A stretch of DNA of 64,000 bases, taken from positions 24,637,501 to 24,701,500 of the forward strand of contig NC_084891.1 in assembly GCF_958979055.1 (NCBI RefSeq). Reading direction: 5' to 3'. This DNA is from Alnus glutinosa. Its lineage: Eukaryota > Streptophyta > Magnoliopsida > Fagales > Betulaceae. The position numbers were made by a program, and so were the translations under genes. The first letter of the stretch is position 1; every line of letters begins with the position of its first letter. Positions 43,716 to 59,233 of this stretch are shown piece after piece. The notes under the pieces were generated by a model. The model was not told the DNA's origin and did not search any database. It saw only the letters and a program-made list of their open reading frames with translations.

Positions 43716-46700
43716 TAAATTATTGACATAACAAAACTCTCATTCAATTCTTGGACGGAACGGTACTAAATTTGAATAATAAATATATCCTGGGAAATTA
43801 GTAGGTGAAACTAAAAGTTCATGCATTAAATTGAAAAGAAAATTCTTGTAGTCCGACAACCATCTTAAAAAAAAAACAATTCAAGTGACGGTTTATATCT
43901 TAGTGATTAGGGTGATAAGTTTCAAAAGAAAGTATACATTTTAGTGATTCGTGTCACATAACTATTACGTCAGTTTGTAAGAAATTTGTAGTAAAAGTTA
44001 TAATACCCTTAACAACACTAAAATTAAAATCGTGTTAAACCTGATTAGCGTTAATTAACCTTTTTCAAAAAATAGAAAGTAAAAGAAGAAAAAGATTTTA
44101 GACGAGTACTGCTCGGATTCATAGGATACATGAGAAGTTAATGTGCGCTCGATCTTCTCCCGAGAAGATCTAGAAGGCGATCAGTGGGGGAGGGCTTGTG
44201 GAATTTTGACGCGCGAGCTCACTGGCTGGAGTCAGCGGGTGCATGAACCATAATAGTCGTGCGTCAACTGTAAATTGAACCGTCCAAAATAATGGACACA
44301 AAAATCCGCCGTTACAGCTAATATACGTTGTAGACCACAAAAAGGGTACGAACAATATTATGACCATCAGTGATCCATCAAGACTAAAATTAGCCGCAAG
44401 CTTCTGTGCAATGGATACATCCATTTTTACAATATTTTCCTATATATACTCGAACTGAATTTACTATTGAGACCTTCATGTCATTATCGTAATTAAGATC
44501 TTTATACATTTCAATCTTTGATCTAGCTTACAGTCGCTGTGGAATTAATTCTTTTTGGTATGACATTGCAATCATGTCTCTCCTTCTTTATTGGCCTTAA
44601 TTTATTTGTCTATGAGAATCATATAGTACTCGATACACATTATATCTATCATGCATGATTCATCCAGCTGAATTTTCACACAACTAATTGGTCTTTCAAG
44701 TACAGGATGGAGATAGCTAGGGCAGACTTTAAGGGTGTTAATTAATTCATGTTCGTGCGTCAAATTTGGGTCAGTATGATAATTCGCATTCATGTATCAG
44801 GTTTAGATCGAGTTGAAGTACAGGTATAAAACTATAAAGATCAACGTTAACCTGACCCATTTAATTAAATATATCAAACTCTTCAACTATAACCCTTTAA
44901 TTTTGTATTAGGTTCGTGTCGGATTTACGGATCATGTCAAAAATTACCTGCCATCATATCGCGTGTCAGGCTCGGATCATATCAAAGAATGAGTATAAAA
45001 TTATAGATCAAACATAACCTGACCTACTTAATTAAATAAGTTATATTTTAATTTCATGTTGGACTCGCATATCATGTCAAAAATTGGCAATCCAGCCTAC
45101 TATTCCTGACTCGATCAAAGATTAAAATGAAACGAAACAGACAGAATTAAATGCGGTTAGAAATTTCGTGGAGATACAGCTTGGAGTCATTCCGTCTGCG
45201 CATCAGATTTCTTTATCAAAATTTGTGCTTTTATTCTAGTCAAACAAAGAAAACATAATAAAGCCCGGAGAAGTCGAGTTCGCCTTGAGCTGTAATGGGA
45301 ACAAGATTGTCAAAAAAAGACCGATATTTCAAACATGTAGGTCCCTTCACACACACACACACACTTGTTGTTTATTAATTTTCCATCTTTTGGGTTAACT
45401 TTCTGTATTTTATTAATTTTCATCTTTGTGCAGAAACTGTTCACAATATTTGTTTTTCTATATTGATCGAGAACAGTTTTCCCATTCAAAGACTTAAGTT
45501 AAGCTATATAGATTTGAAAATTTGAAAGCAGTCGACGTAAACCTTGACCCGTTTCAAATATTTATATATATATGCTACTTAATTAGATTCACCAATAATC
45601 AATCTCAAATTTGCTCATGCAATAACCTAAAATTTGGTTCCATAACATGATTTTATAGGCCTAATTATTGATTATGCCATAGCAAAAACTAATCAGTACA
45701 TGCTATAACATGGTTTTTTTGTAGTGACAAGTACACAATATTTAGATTCAGATTTTTTACTCCGTATATATGATTTCTGTATTTTGATACTCATATGAGA
45801 AATGATCGATTCATCTCCTGCCTCTTCGTATCCTTCTCTCATCTTTTTGTTTTTTAAAATTATCATTAAATTTGTACGTAATGTTTTTGTGGGTCTCTCA
45901 TATTTTCAAAAGAGACCCACAAAAACATATACGTGAGATAAAATTAATCAAAGACATGAAGTAGGATTTTACATAAAATCTGATTTAAAGCATAAAATTA
46001 TTCTGGATAGGGAAAGAAAAAAGGGAGAACAAAGAAAAAAAAATATAACAATAATTAAGGAGAAGAAGAAGAATATAAACTAAATTACTAAATTCATGGT
46101 ATAGCAGCCTGGTCAGCTTTAAAATTTGAGCTCACACGTGAGAGAGAGTATTAAAATATAAATTAAATAATTAAATGAGTCCCTTCCATCAGTTTTTTTT
46201 ATTTTTTTTATTTTTTTACTAGTGATTATTTAACATAGCATCAAAATAAAGGTTATAAATTTTGTCTCTTTTATTCACCTCTTATTTCAATAAAATATTC
46301 AATATGTTGGACCTCCCTTAATTATTAAGAGAAAATTTTGAGTTTACATATGAGAAAAAGCGTTAGAATATAAACTAGATAATTAAAAAAAAAATTAATT
46401 AACTTAAAGCTTTTGAAACCAGTGTTAATTTAACATAAATCACAATATAATAAAAAATTAGATATGGTGGTCCGGGTAAACGTATGCTGTGTTTCATGGC
46501 TGCGCTAGAGCACGACCATGTCTGTCACGCACCAACGAGACCGGCCGGGAGGAATAACAAAGGTCAAGTTAGGGATGCCTTTGATGTGACACTCGGCCAA
46601 TACCCATCAAATACATTGCACCTTGGTTATGTTTCTAATTTAAGGGTAAATATTATATTTTCAATTAGGAAAAACTAGCCACATTTTGAATCCTTTTTCT

Positions 46701-47390
46701 TTTCTTCTTTTTTTTTTTTTTTTTTTTTTAATTTTTTTTTAAGCATATCCAAATTTTTAATTCATATCTTAAAAACTAAAAACTTTACTAATATTTTTTA
46801 AAATATTTCATTTTGTTTTCTCGCGTTGATTATTGAGTCATGCAATTAAATGTGACATGACAACGGGGCAACAATTTTAAACTAAAAATTCTTATTAGTA
46901 TGACAGAAATTAATTACAAATTAATTTAATAAAATGACATATGTATTTTAGTATGTAAAAAATACATATTTTTTAATATATATATATATCATTTTATTAG
47001 ACTAATTTTTAAATGTGAGATAATTATTGACCCATGTTAGCGATATGTTCCTATTCAGCCTCTTAAATGCTCGATCTGCTTTTGAACCTAAAGCTCAGCC
47101 GTGATTGACTATCCATTGCTTTTCTGATACTAAATAGATTTTTTCTTCTTCTTCTTCTTTCTTCTTCTTTCTTCTTCTTTTTTTTTTTTTTTACAATTTA
47201 GTCATGTTTGTAATAAAGGAAAGTGCCGGATTAGCCAATTCCGTTACCTTAGCAGATGGCATAAAGAAAAATCACAACAATGAAATTGTTTGAAAAAAAA
47301 AAAAAAATTAACACGTAAGCAAAATTATCAAGGAACGAATTTAAAATTTGATTAGATGCTCCATTTATATGGGACTCCGGACTCCTTCAA
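43716..47390. other. Intergenic, no supported gene
   Basis: AT-rich DNA with (AC)7 near 45350-45364, poly(T) runs near 46710 and CTT repeats at 47142-47180. Three diverged GTCAAAAATTRBC / TCATGTCAAAAATT phrases at about 44935 and 45075 suggest a decayed repeat. Short frames at 44170-44424 (minus) and 46484-46678 (plus) have no family signature. Confidence 0.45.
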
Positions 47391-47394
47391 ACCA

Positions 47395-47994
47395 AAATAT
47401 TTGCTTTTATTTTCTTACGTATCTCTATATAAGAGACGTGTAAATCTACTATTGAATCTGTAAAACAAGATTTTTTTTTAAAAAAAAAATCAAATATGGA
47501 CAAAAGATATGTAGGAGAATAATACCAAACACATCTCTTAAAACAATTAGCATATTTTTTCAGAAAATGTTTGGTTCATTATCTTGCACAATTAATTAAT
47601 GCTTGTCCATATTTGTACAAGAGATTTACGATTCCACTATTGAATGTATGAGACCACATGTGGGGTTTTACATATTTAATAGTGGATTTGCAAAAAGTAC
47701 TTGTACAAGAAAATGACACCAAACATGTCTCATTTTTGCAACATAATTTTAACATCTAATTGAATCATTGGAGCTAGTTATACATGGAGTTCATTTAGAT
47801 TTGAAAGTGAGTTAATTTGTAAAAATCTTGATTTCATTTTTGTAAAAAGATATGTTTGGTTTCATTATCTTATACGTCTCTTTTTAAATCTACTATTAAA
47901 TATGTGGAATCTACATGTGAGTTTCATAGATTTAATGATAAATTTGCACACTTGTACGGAAATTGACAAATGTGTAGAAGAATAAAACCAAACA
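47395..47994. mobile_element. Row of three related MITEs
   Basis: Elements at 47568-47725 and 47853-47994 both start TGTTTGGTT(T)CATTATCTT and end with its reverse complement (AAAATGACACCAAACA and AAGAATAAAACCAAACA). Each contains a central TCTACTATTAAAT-like stretch and a GTACAAG block. A third, 47395-47531, keeps the right end (AGAATAATACCAAACA) and a similar core. About 140-160 bp each, no ORF. They may be independent insertions into a preferred site or a tandem amplification. Confidence 0.7.
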
Positions 47995-48127
47995 TTTCTA
48001 GCTCTTACGTAAATATTCTCAATATGCTGAGTCAATGGTTGCAAATTGCCAAATTCCTCAATTTAAGGAGTAATGTAATTAAGGTAGGTCATCTTACAAA
48101 AATAAGATTGTTTAAAACTCATATGGA

Positions 48128-48129
48128 GG

Positions 48130-48160
<31 letters not shown>

Positions 48161-49318
48161 TTTTGCTCTTTTTATTTGTACCTTTTTCTTTCTAGAGATT
48201 TGTAATTTAAGATTTAGGATTTAGAATTTCCTAACCAGCATCTATTATACAAACTATAAAATATCGAATATAATTTCTTTTTATCTTAATATTTCGCGCT
48301 CCATTAAAAGCTAGAAAATACTCCTCAAGAAGCTTGTTCATTTAAAAAATAAAAAATAAATAAAATCGTTTCCTTCTATTTTTTTTTCCTTTACGTGGCA
48401 ACAACATATTAGGGCCATATATATGGTCGTAGGTCAGGATATAAACACCTAGCTAGTTTCATAAACCATGACTCCGTACATTTATTATTCCTCAATTCTC
48501 ATAGCATTCTTCTTCCCTTGTTGTTCATCATTTGGTCACCTACCGAAAAGGAAAATATCCCCTAGGCCCTAGCTAGTTTCCACATAATCGTTAGATCTGG
48601 TAGTGTTTTGTCTTTTCTCCTTCTAGAACTCTCTCCTTACCATCATTGATGTTCTTCTAAATTTCAACAACATATTAAGTTCTTCACCTATTCTTCATGA
48701 ATTTGGGTTGATGTTACGTACTATATATATGTGCATTGAGTGAGACTCTCCCAATTAAACAAGAAAAAAAGAAAGAAAATAAAAAACAAGTGTTTGATAA
48801 GTGAGCTTTATGTTGTTCGTTCTTACGTACCGTATATATATATATGAAAACAAATATGATTGGTTGGACGGTGTAAAAACTGTAGACTAGTTAAGGATGT
48901 AAACCTCATCTAATAAGAAACGCTAATATGATCATAATATCGTGATAATATGAAATGCAGCTAGCGAATGGCATATCTCATGCACACGCGCGTACATATA
49001 TAGTGTATAATGCTTTTGATATATGCGGTAGAATACGCCTCCACGGAAATCAACAGACCCTGATATTATTATCTTAATTGATTCCCGACTAAGAAGGACA
49101 AGAAGAAAACCCTGCCTCCTATTCTGGCATGCTTAATTTCTCGAATTTAATATACAACTTTTATGCCACACCCTTCTTAAAAAAATCAAATGGCTGTTCC
49201 GGAAACTGTCTATCTTCCAGCTTTCATAATCCTCTCTCTCTATCTCTCTTACAATTCTTGTTGGAATATTGTATAGAGAGAAGCCATAGCATCAAGCTCA
49301 AAGCAACACCAAGAGAAT
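48128..49318 (+). promoter_or_regulatory. Upstream region of the MYB gene
   Basis: Contains AT runs at 48128-48153 and 48833-48845, a CT-rich patch (CTCTCTCTCTATCTCTC, 49231-49248) just before the ATG that probably lies in the 5' UTR, and TATATA candidates further up. No specific factor sites are claimed. Confidence 0.35.
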
Positions 49319-50474
49319 ATGGGGAGAGCTCCTTGCTGTGACAAAGCAAACGTCAAGAAAGGCCCATGGTCGCCTGAAGAAGATGCCAAGCTCAAGTCAT
49401 ATATAGAGCAGCAAGGCACCGGTGGTAACTGGATAGCTTTACCACAAAAAATCGGTAATTAATTTCAACCTTAAACTCTTTCCCTTCTTTGTAATAGAAA
49501 TATCTCATGCAATATATGAGCTTTTTGTTTCTGAATTAGGCCTCAAGAGATGTGGCAAGAGCTGCCGCCTTAGGTGGTTAAACTATCTCCGCCCAAATAT
49601 CAAGCATGGAGGATTTTCAGAAGAGGAAGATAACATAATCTGTAGCCTCTATATTAGTATCGGAAGCAGGTTTTTCTATAGATATATATATGAAGTTATA
49701 TATTTATCTAACAATTTGGGTGTTACAGAGATCATATATAAATATATATACACTACTGTCTTTTACAGGTGGTCTATTATTGCGGCACAATTACCCGGAA
49801 GAACCGACAATGATATAAAGAACTACTGGAACACAAGGCTGAAGAAGAAACTTCTTGGTAAGCAGAGAAAAGAACAGCAGGCAGCTCGTAGAGATAACAG
49901 CCTAAAGCAGGAGATGAAGAGATTGGTTCCTGATCATAACAACAACCAAAGCCCTTACTGGCCAGAGCTGCCTGTGCTGGCGGCGCCCATACCATATTCA
50001 AACCAAGAGCCTCGTTTTAACGACCATGCTTCCATCAGAAAATTGCTTATCAAACTTGGAGGGAAGTTTTCTGATGTTGATGATCTGCCAATCCATCAGT
50101 TCGAGAATGGTGTTTCCGCCGCCCAACAAATGTATGATCAGTCGGTCAATATGCCCTCTTCTTCTCCCATAGATGCGCTAAACAACAACAACACTGGCAT
50201 TCAATTTGCTCAAGCCGCCCAGTCCTATGGGGATGGGGCAGAATTAAACATGCTGCAAGGGCAAAGCAGTACTACTTTTCCAGTAGAGCTTGAGGAAATC
50301 GTGTACAGCAATCCACAAGGGTTAGATGGGCTAGAATTCTTATGTGGGAACGACATGGCCGTCTACAATTGGGGCGAGATGAGCTCTCCGGTGTATCCTC
50401 CTCCGGCTTCCAACTATGTAGGTATGCAACAAGCATGTGATTTCGAAGAGTTGAGGTACTCCCGAGCAAATTAA
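49319..50474 (+). CDS. R2R3-MYB transcription factor, subgroup 14 type (RAX/MYB36/MYB68-like), 323 aa
   Basis: Exons 49319-49454, 49540-49669 and 49769-50474; introns 85 and 99 nt, both GT-AG. The 136/130-nt first exons and split codons (LPQKIG|LKRCG and IGSR|W) are the standard R2R3-MYB structure. The protein starts [21 protein letters not shown]2 (about 14-61) has [15 protein letters not shown]3 (about 67-112) has Phe in place of the first Trp (HGGFSEEED) and ends [21 protein letters not shown]3 lacks the bHLH-binding LxxxR signature. The tail has the conserved [15 protein letters not shown] block. Subgroup 14 proteins control axillary meristems, endodermal differentiation or root development; which of these applies is not determined. 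Nuclear DNA-binding role follows from family. Confidence 0.93.
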
Positions 50475-52365
50475 TTACTTGCTGTACATTAAGTATAAAT
50501 TTGTAGCAATATTAGGGAAAGTAGTGTTAATTAGATTCTCGGAGAAAACCCTAGTAATAAACTCAGTACTTTTCATATCTATAGCTTTTATCAAGCTTTC
50601 TCTATCCAGGCTGATCACTAGCTATACTTGTCTACTATTTTGTGCGTGGTGAGCCCTCTTTGAACTGTATTTTTCAGTCTAAATTTCTGAGGTTACTATA
50701 TATAATGGGGATTTGGAGCTTGTGCTCATAATTTGTTCATGAACGACTGATGATGCTTTTAGAATATTGTATTTGTTGTAACTGCTAGTTTAAATAAACA
50801 TTTTTAGGAAAAATCTACTAATAATTGTACGTGTTTTCTCATACGTATGTAACACATTCTGTGTATAATTAAGGAAAATCCCAGGAGAATGGATTGATGA
50901 CTTTGACATTTTGGCCACGACTTCCTAATTGAGCTTTTACAAGTTGAGACATATGGCTGCATTAATTTGTAGTATGTTCATGCCTTAGACTTCAACAAGA
51001 CCCGTGAGAAGATGCCATCATTCCTAATTAAGTCATGTATCTTCAAGAATAAGCTCATTTAGTTTAGTAGCATTCGTGAATCTTCCAAGCAAAAAAAATG
51101 ATATTATAGGCAAGTTAATTTCTTGTTTATGCAGAGGATAGACAGGTTTCGATCGAGTGGATGAAAGCGGAAAGTACATAAGCCAAATTGTATTTTTTGT
51201 TCTTTTTTTCCCATTAGCCATTGTAGAAAAATTAAATGCTAATTCATCTCCCAATGCCAGCTTTATGTGATTATTTTATCATAAGCTAAGCAGGCAAATC
51301 CGAAAACACTTTGGTTTTGTCTAGCCTTGTGTTCCTATTTCTACATCTTGTTCATCACTAACATAGATATTATCTTAGGTCAAGATATTTTTCTGGTAAT
51401 AATCATTTGAACGGGTGATGCAAATGAACAAAAAATTAATTCGAATTTGCATTTCTCATTTATCAGGTTTCTAATTTGTTTTTCTTAGAGAGTTTGCTTA
51501 AGGGTGTTCACCCATATTTAGTTCTTGGGCTGATTTCTAGCTTTCTTGTAATTTGGAGTTCCCCTTCGCTACTGTCATCAAAGCTGCAGTTCCTTGTTGA
51601 GTTTATTCTAAATACCCATCATCACAATTGCAGAATGTTGAAAGAATTAAGTAGTTCCTCTTTTCAATGCACTAATTTAAGCATAGGTACTCGTCCCGAG
51701 CATGTAGGCAACCTTTAAACTCAGAACAAGTACTCAAGTTACCAATCTGCTGTTTTACATGTTTATCAGGCATAGTAGCTTTCATCAATAAGTCAACCTT
51801 TCTAAGGAATTTAATGGTTTCTTTTTGTTTTTCTACCCTTTTTTCCAATTTTTTTTTTTTTTTTAACGAATGTCTTTGTGGTGTGACTTGTCCTAATTAA
51901 CTTATATATGTATTCAATCGGCCAAGTACTTCAATGTCGAGCTTTAAGCATCATACTCTACCCTATATATATAAACCTACGTTCAGTTTCTAAGCATGCA
52001 TGTCATACTTAATTTTCACTGCAAATTTTGGAAATTGATGCAGTGTGGTGGATCGCAAAATCAAACAACATAAGACTAACAACTCTTTTCAAAATCAAGA
52101 ACAAAATTAAGGAATTAAGACAAAATAAGAGAAAAATCAAACCTTGGAGTATTTCTTATCGAAAATTGAAGAAAATATGACATAAACTGCAGCCTTAGCC
52201 GTCCTTACTGAGTTTATATAAGTTTTTCTTTTTAGCAGTTCGATCATAACCCATTCATACATTGCAAGATCAGTAACCAAAAACCATTTCATCAAGCGAA
52301 GATTGTTAGCTGAGTTGCTCATTTTTCTATATATATATATATATAGAAACCAAAACATGACAAGT
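50475..52365. other. 3' flank of MYB and intergenic DNA
   Basis: AATAAACTC at about 50556 and AAATAAACA near 50793 are possible poly(A) signals of the MYB gene. Beyond that is AT-rich sequence without a supported gene. Confidence 0.5.
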
Positions 52366-52366
52366 G

Positions 52367-54586
<2,220 letters not shown>

Positions 54587-54587
54587 T

Positions 54588-55258
54588 GTTGGTACAAGCA
54601 CCTTCAATGACCTTAAGCCTCCTTTTTGGGGTGGAGAACCAAGAAAGAAGAGATGTAAGAGGGTGGCCGGTTGTGGACTCGACATAACCCCTCCGATGTG
54701 CAAGTCAGTATTTGGAAAGTAGGGAGAAATCAAGGTAGAGTACTTTCAAGGCATACGTGCAGGGTGAGAGCCCCTTTGGTCCCTTTTATAAGCCCCCGTC
54801 TCTTGCCCTCCCTCCTAGGGTTTTAGGGCCTCCCACTAGGCACCAGTAATTTGTTACTGTCGTAAAGATTCCCCCCTAATTAAGTTTGTTAAGAGGGTTG
54901 GGCTTGTTAGAAGAGCGCATGCATGGATGGGGTGTAAGGTGTGAATAGTCTGTTAGCCAAGCTGATAGGGCCTCTGATCAATTGCTAGGGGCTGCATTTC
55001 GGAAACAATGCGTCCATGCTGTTAGATGAGTTAGCGGGGTCCCCGATCGACTGCTGAGGGCTACCTTTAGGAGACCGTGGGTTCAAGACCATGTTGGTTT
55101 GTCTGGGCCATGATCCAGTGGGCCCTTCGAGTTTTTTAAGTAGACCATCGGCCTAATAGGCCCTTGGCTCATGGCGGCCGACCTTCCTAGTTATTTCTGG
55201 TGGGTGGCCTTTCTCAAAGGGGTTGTGGTAGGCAGTTGAGCCCTCCATACCTCAATGA
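54588..55258 (+). repeat. LTR-like relic
   Basis: Begins TGTTGGTACAAGCACC. It contains CCCCTCCGATGTGCAAGTCAGT and CCTTTTATAAGCCCC (a TATA box at about 54784), a set typical of plant LTRs, and G/C-rich blocks such as CGGGGTCCCCGATCGACTGC. I could not find a CA end with a matching target duplication, so the right limit is approximate and the type (solo LTR or fragment) is open. Confidence 0.45.
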
Positions 55259-55290
55259 TAATCAATTACATGTGGAAGAGAAAATATGTG

Positions 55291-55420
<130 letters not shown>

Positions 55421-56866
55421 ATCTGTGTTGCTTTTTTTAAAAAAAAAAAATGTTAAACAGTAGCAGCAATATGTATATCTCTCTGCAAGCAATGTGTTCA
55501 TGAAACAACATGCATAACGTACACTTGTATATACCTCGGTGTTATGTAAGGCAAGTGATTTTGAGAGCGTGTAAGCATTGTTTTGGTTCTGATTATATAG
55601 CAAAGAATGATAGTTGCATGGAGCCATTTGTGACTAATTCATATGTGTAGAAATTTGTGGAGAATATAAAATATGAGAATTACAGCGGAAGCAAGAAAGA
55701 GAAAAGAGACAGAATTTTAGGATAAGTACATGTGATTTTACTTCTCATTTTAATAAACATTGCACGTGTTGAGCCTCACTTATTATGTGAAAGTTTGAGA
55801 CTACATGTGAAAAGAAATATGAAAGTATTAATTAAATAATTAAATTTACTCTTTATTATATGCTTAAACTTTTGAAATAAATGGTGATTTAACAATATAA
55901 ATCCTTTAATTTAATGAAATAGAAGACATATAAAATGGTAGGAAAGAATGCATACTGTTAATGTTTACTACATGCATGTCAATGTTTAAGCATGGATTGT
56001 TTTTTGCTTGAAATTGTTGTGGACTATCTTCTTAATTAAGTGACTTCTAGAATCCTCTTAGTAATTTAGGGTACGTTCATGACATGTACGTAGTAACGTC
56101 ATGAGAGAGCTATCCATACATAAACGTAAACGATCGATCACGTACGTGGTCCAGTCTTTGGAGATATCCTACGGGAAGGAAATTAAGAGAAACCCTAGGC
56201 CCTGTTTGTTATGTATTTTAGGGGATATTTGATTTTTATTTTTAGAAGTATTTTTAGAAGTATTTTGTACCTTTGCATGGGTTAATTGTTAATATTTTTA
56301 TTTTGAAAAAAAAAATAGAAAACAAAAATTTTATTTAATAAACGAAGCCCTAGCCTCTCACGAGCTTTGGTAAGTAACAAGTTGATGAATAAGTAAATCA
56401 ATAATGTATTCGAATATATTTCCGGTTGATTAAAGAAAAGGGTTAATTAATTAAGTCTATGCATGTTACTCGCAGTCTAGGGCTCGGAAACTTCATTACG
56501 AAAAAAAACTTTGTATTGCACTTATCTTCAGTACTGTCATTTCCACTACATACACACAAAAATAAATAAAAAATTAAAAAAATTGTAGCCAAATTACTAC
56601 AGTTCTGACATTATTCATGCATGCTTTCTTAATACTAGGAGGAAGACAGATAACCTATTTTGAATCTTTGATGGGTATATTGATATGAAGATTTAATTAC
56701 CTCCAATGTGGAATAGTTTATTGGGCACTTTCACACATCTTTTTCTGATCAAACAACCGAATATATAATATATGAACATATATATTCTTTAGATGGGTAC
56801 AGCAACTACATGCTCATCTGCTCATATAGATGCCCTAATTAAGATATATAGTCTGCTCGATCAGTA

Positions 56867-56944
<78 letters not shown>

Positions 56945-57671
56945 ATGATACAACAAGCTCCAGCAAATGAAGGAGACAGGTCTGAGATTATTGATTCTAA
57001 AAAAAAAACAATTATAAAATAAATTAATTACAGAAGACAGAGCGCTAGAAAGATAAAATAAAAAATAAAAAGCAACCTCATAAGTCATAACTAATTTCTC
57101 CCTGTAAAGGAAGGAGAGAATATCCCTCTCAAAGAAGAAGCAGAACGGAAAAGGGTGTAAAGAAAAAACCAAGATTTCAAACTTGACTTACTGAGCCACA
57201 TTCCGTCAACTTGGTGACGATAATAAGCACCAAAAAGCATCCGTATTTGAGGCCTTTGGCAGGGAGACGGCCCTTATCCTTGACAAAAGCCAAACGACGA
57301 CTTCATTTCCTACTTTTTCTTTTTATAATGTTATACGAAGCCCCTTGATCTTTGTTTATTTAATGACAATGACACTCACTAACACAAGAAATTCTTTTAG
57401 TTTTGTCGATGACACTCACTTTAACACAAGAAATTCTTTTCGTTTTGTCCTGCCTAGTTAATTTATACCCTAGCTAATTACAGGCTTAAACTTATCAGAA
57501 TACGCATGGAAGAACATGTTAAGAATGTACTGCGGAATAATGAGTTTTAATATTCCCAATTATACCGTTTTTGAAAACTACAAGATAGCCGTCGGTGTAA
57601 TTGTTTTATTTTGTCAGAAAGTAAGATATATAAGGGAGAATTACAGTTCATGGAATATATTTTGTTGCATG

Positions 57672-57709
<38 letters not shown>

Positions 57710-59082
57710 TGTTTATTTGTCTCATTTATTTGGTTTTTTTTGTAATTTAATTTTATATTTGCTAGACGGTGTACGGATACATGTAGCTAGCATTCCCCCC
57801 ACAACGATGATATTATTAAGAAATTGAAAAGGATGAGATGATTGAGATCCCAAACAGGGTTCATGATATAGCTAATGTGAATTTTCTTGAGAAAATCGAA
57901 AGAAAAGCCTACACAATATTATATATGTATACATTCATGAAACTGGCCAATGATGGGATATCGATCATGCGACAGTTGAACAGTTCTATTCTTGGGAGCA
58001 AGCTTTTGCGTATATACTATATAGCGGGCTAAGATGGTAATGGTGTGTTTGGTTCGAATAAAAAGTTTAATAATATTAATAATTTACTTTTTTTTAAAAA
58101 TAAATTATATTTTATTTAATTTTTTAAAATTTTATCTCACAAAGTCAAACCTCGTAATTCGAACAGTGAATTAGAATAATATTCGGATTTTAACACCCAA
58201 ACGGATCAAAGCAGTACATTAGTATATATGAGCTTATAATTTTTCTCCATTTGTGTACTCAACTCGTTTGGCCCAAATTGCTCATTCACAAAATAGTAAT
58301 AATAATAATAATAAAAGAAATTCGCCTCTATATTTTTTAAGCTATGTGACAAGCTTGGAAGTGTTTTTTTTTATAATTAAAATAGTAGTAATGTTATATA
58401 CTAGATTTTTTTATCTCACAATTATTTCACAATGTTGATAGTTAATATGACTGTCTTACGTACTGATTCAAAAGTTTGTTAGAACTATCATGTCAGTATT
58501 GTGAAATAATTGTAGGCCATTTAGAATCAAACCTATAAGCAATTGAACTGTTCCATATCCAAACATTAGGCCGGTTAGAATCAAACTTCAAAGTTCTAAA
58601 GGTTTGATTTTATTTTTTAGGATATGCTTTGTTAAGGTAAATGATGACGGTCCACACAGCTTCGAAATGTAATGGCCGTAATTTCAGCAGGTTTGGTCCA
58701 TTATTGTATGATGCACAGAATACCTAAATTCTTTATCTAGTTGGCAGACTGTTTGCGGCACATAGTTTAGCTAAGGCAGCAGTTAAACAAGTCATTGATG
58801 TAATTTATATGGATAAAATTCTTAATTGTATTTGTGATATTGTTTTATTAGAGCAATTTATTATTTTTAATAAAATTGAATAAAGTAAGAATTCTTCTGT
58901 CAAAAAAAAAATTAAAAAAAAAATGTTATGGGAATATTTTCCTCCAAATAATAAACAACTTTACGGAGCGGTAATTGGGGTCCAAAGCACGCCTTGAGAG
59001 GTGTCGCGCACCACAGTGCGGCCTTCTCTGGTTGGATCCGAGTTTGGTAATGGCTTATAATCTTTAGGGCTTTAATGTTTAC
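55421..59082. other. Intergenic, microsatellites and one MITE
   Basis: 56869-56940 and 57674-57711 are (AT)n. 57364-57448 is a ~42 bp sequence repeated twice (GACACTCACT...ACACAAGAAATTCTTTT). 58042-58205 is a MITE related to the one at 18566. Short frames at 57516-57827 and 57838-58032 have no support. Confidence 0.5.
58042..58205. mobile_element. MITE related to the insertion in duplicate B
   Basis: Starts GTGTGTTTGGTTCGAATA and ends TTAACACCCAAACGG, loosely inverted. The interior AAAAATAAATTATATTTTAT, TTTTAAAATTTTATCTCACA, AAGTCAAAC and ACAGTGAATTAGAAT match 18650-18735 in order and strand. Confidence 0.65.
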
Positions 59083-59233
59083 TGGGCCCCCATGATCAGG
59101 CCCAGTACCCTGAAAAAGAAAGAATCTTGCTGACCCAAAAACTTTAGATAATAAACCCTTGAGAGAGAGAGAGAGAGAGAGAGTGAGCGAGAGAGAGACA
59201 GAGAGAGTGATGAAGAAGCAGCGGAGGTGAAAG
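59083..59233 (+). promoter_or_regulatory. Promoter/5' UTR of the plastid membrane-protein gene, with uORF
   Basis: Two site-II-like motifs, TGGGCC at 59083-59088 and GGCCCA at 59099-59104, lie in opposite orientation 10 bp apart. TCP-bound site II elements are common upstream of plant housekeeping and organelle-protein genes. A (GA)n run (59161-59206) follows and is probably in the leader. A 6-codon upstream ORF (59210-59230, MKKQRR then TGA) ends three bases before the main ATG and could reduce translation. Confidence 0.5.

Noticed and set aside
44170..44424. 84-codon minus frame with hydrophobic stretch
   Set aside because: No family match and no gene context; chance frame most likely.
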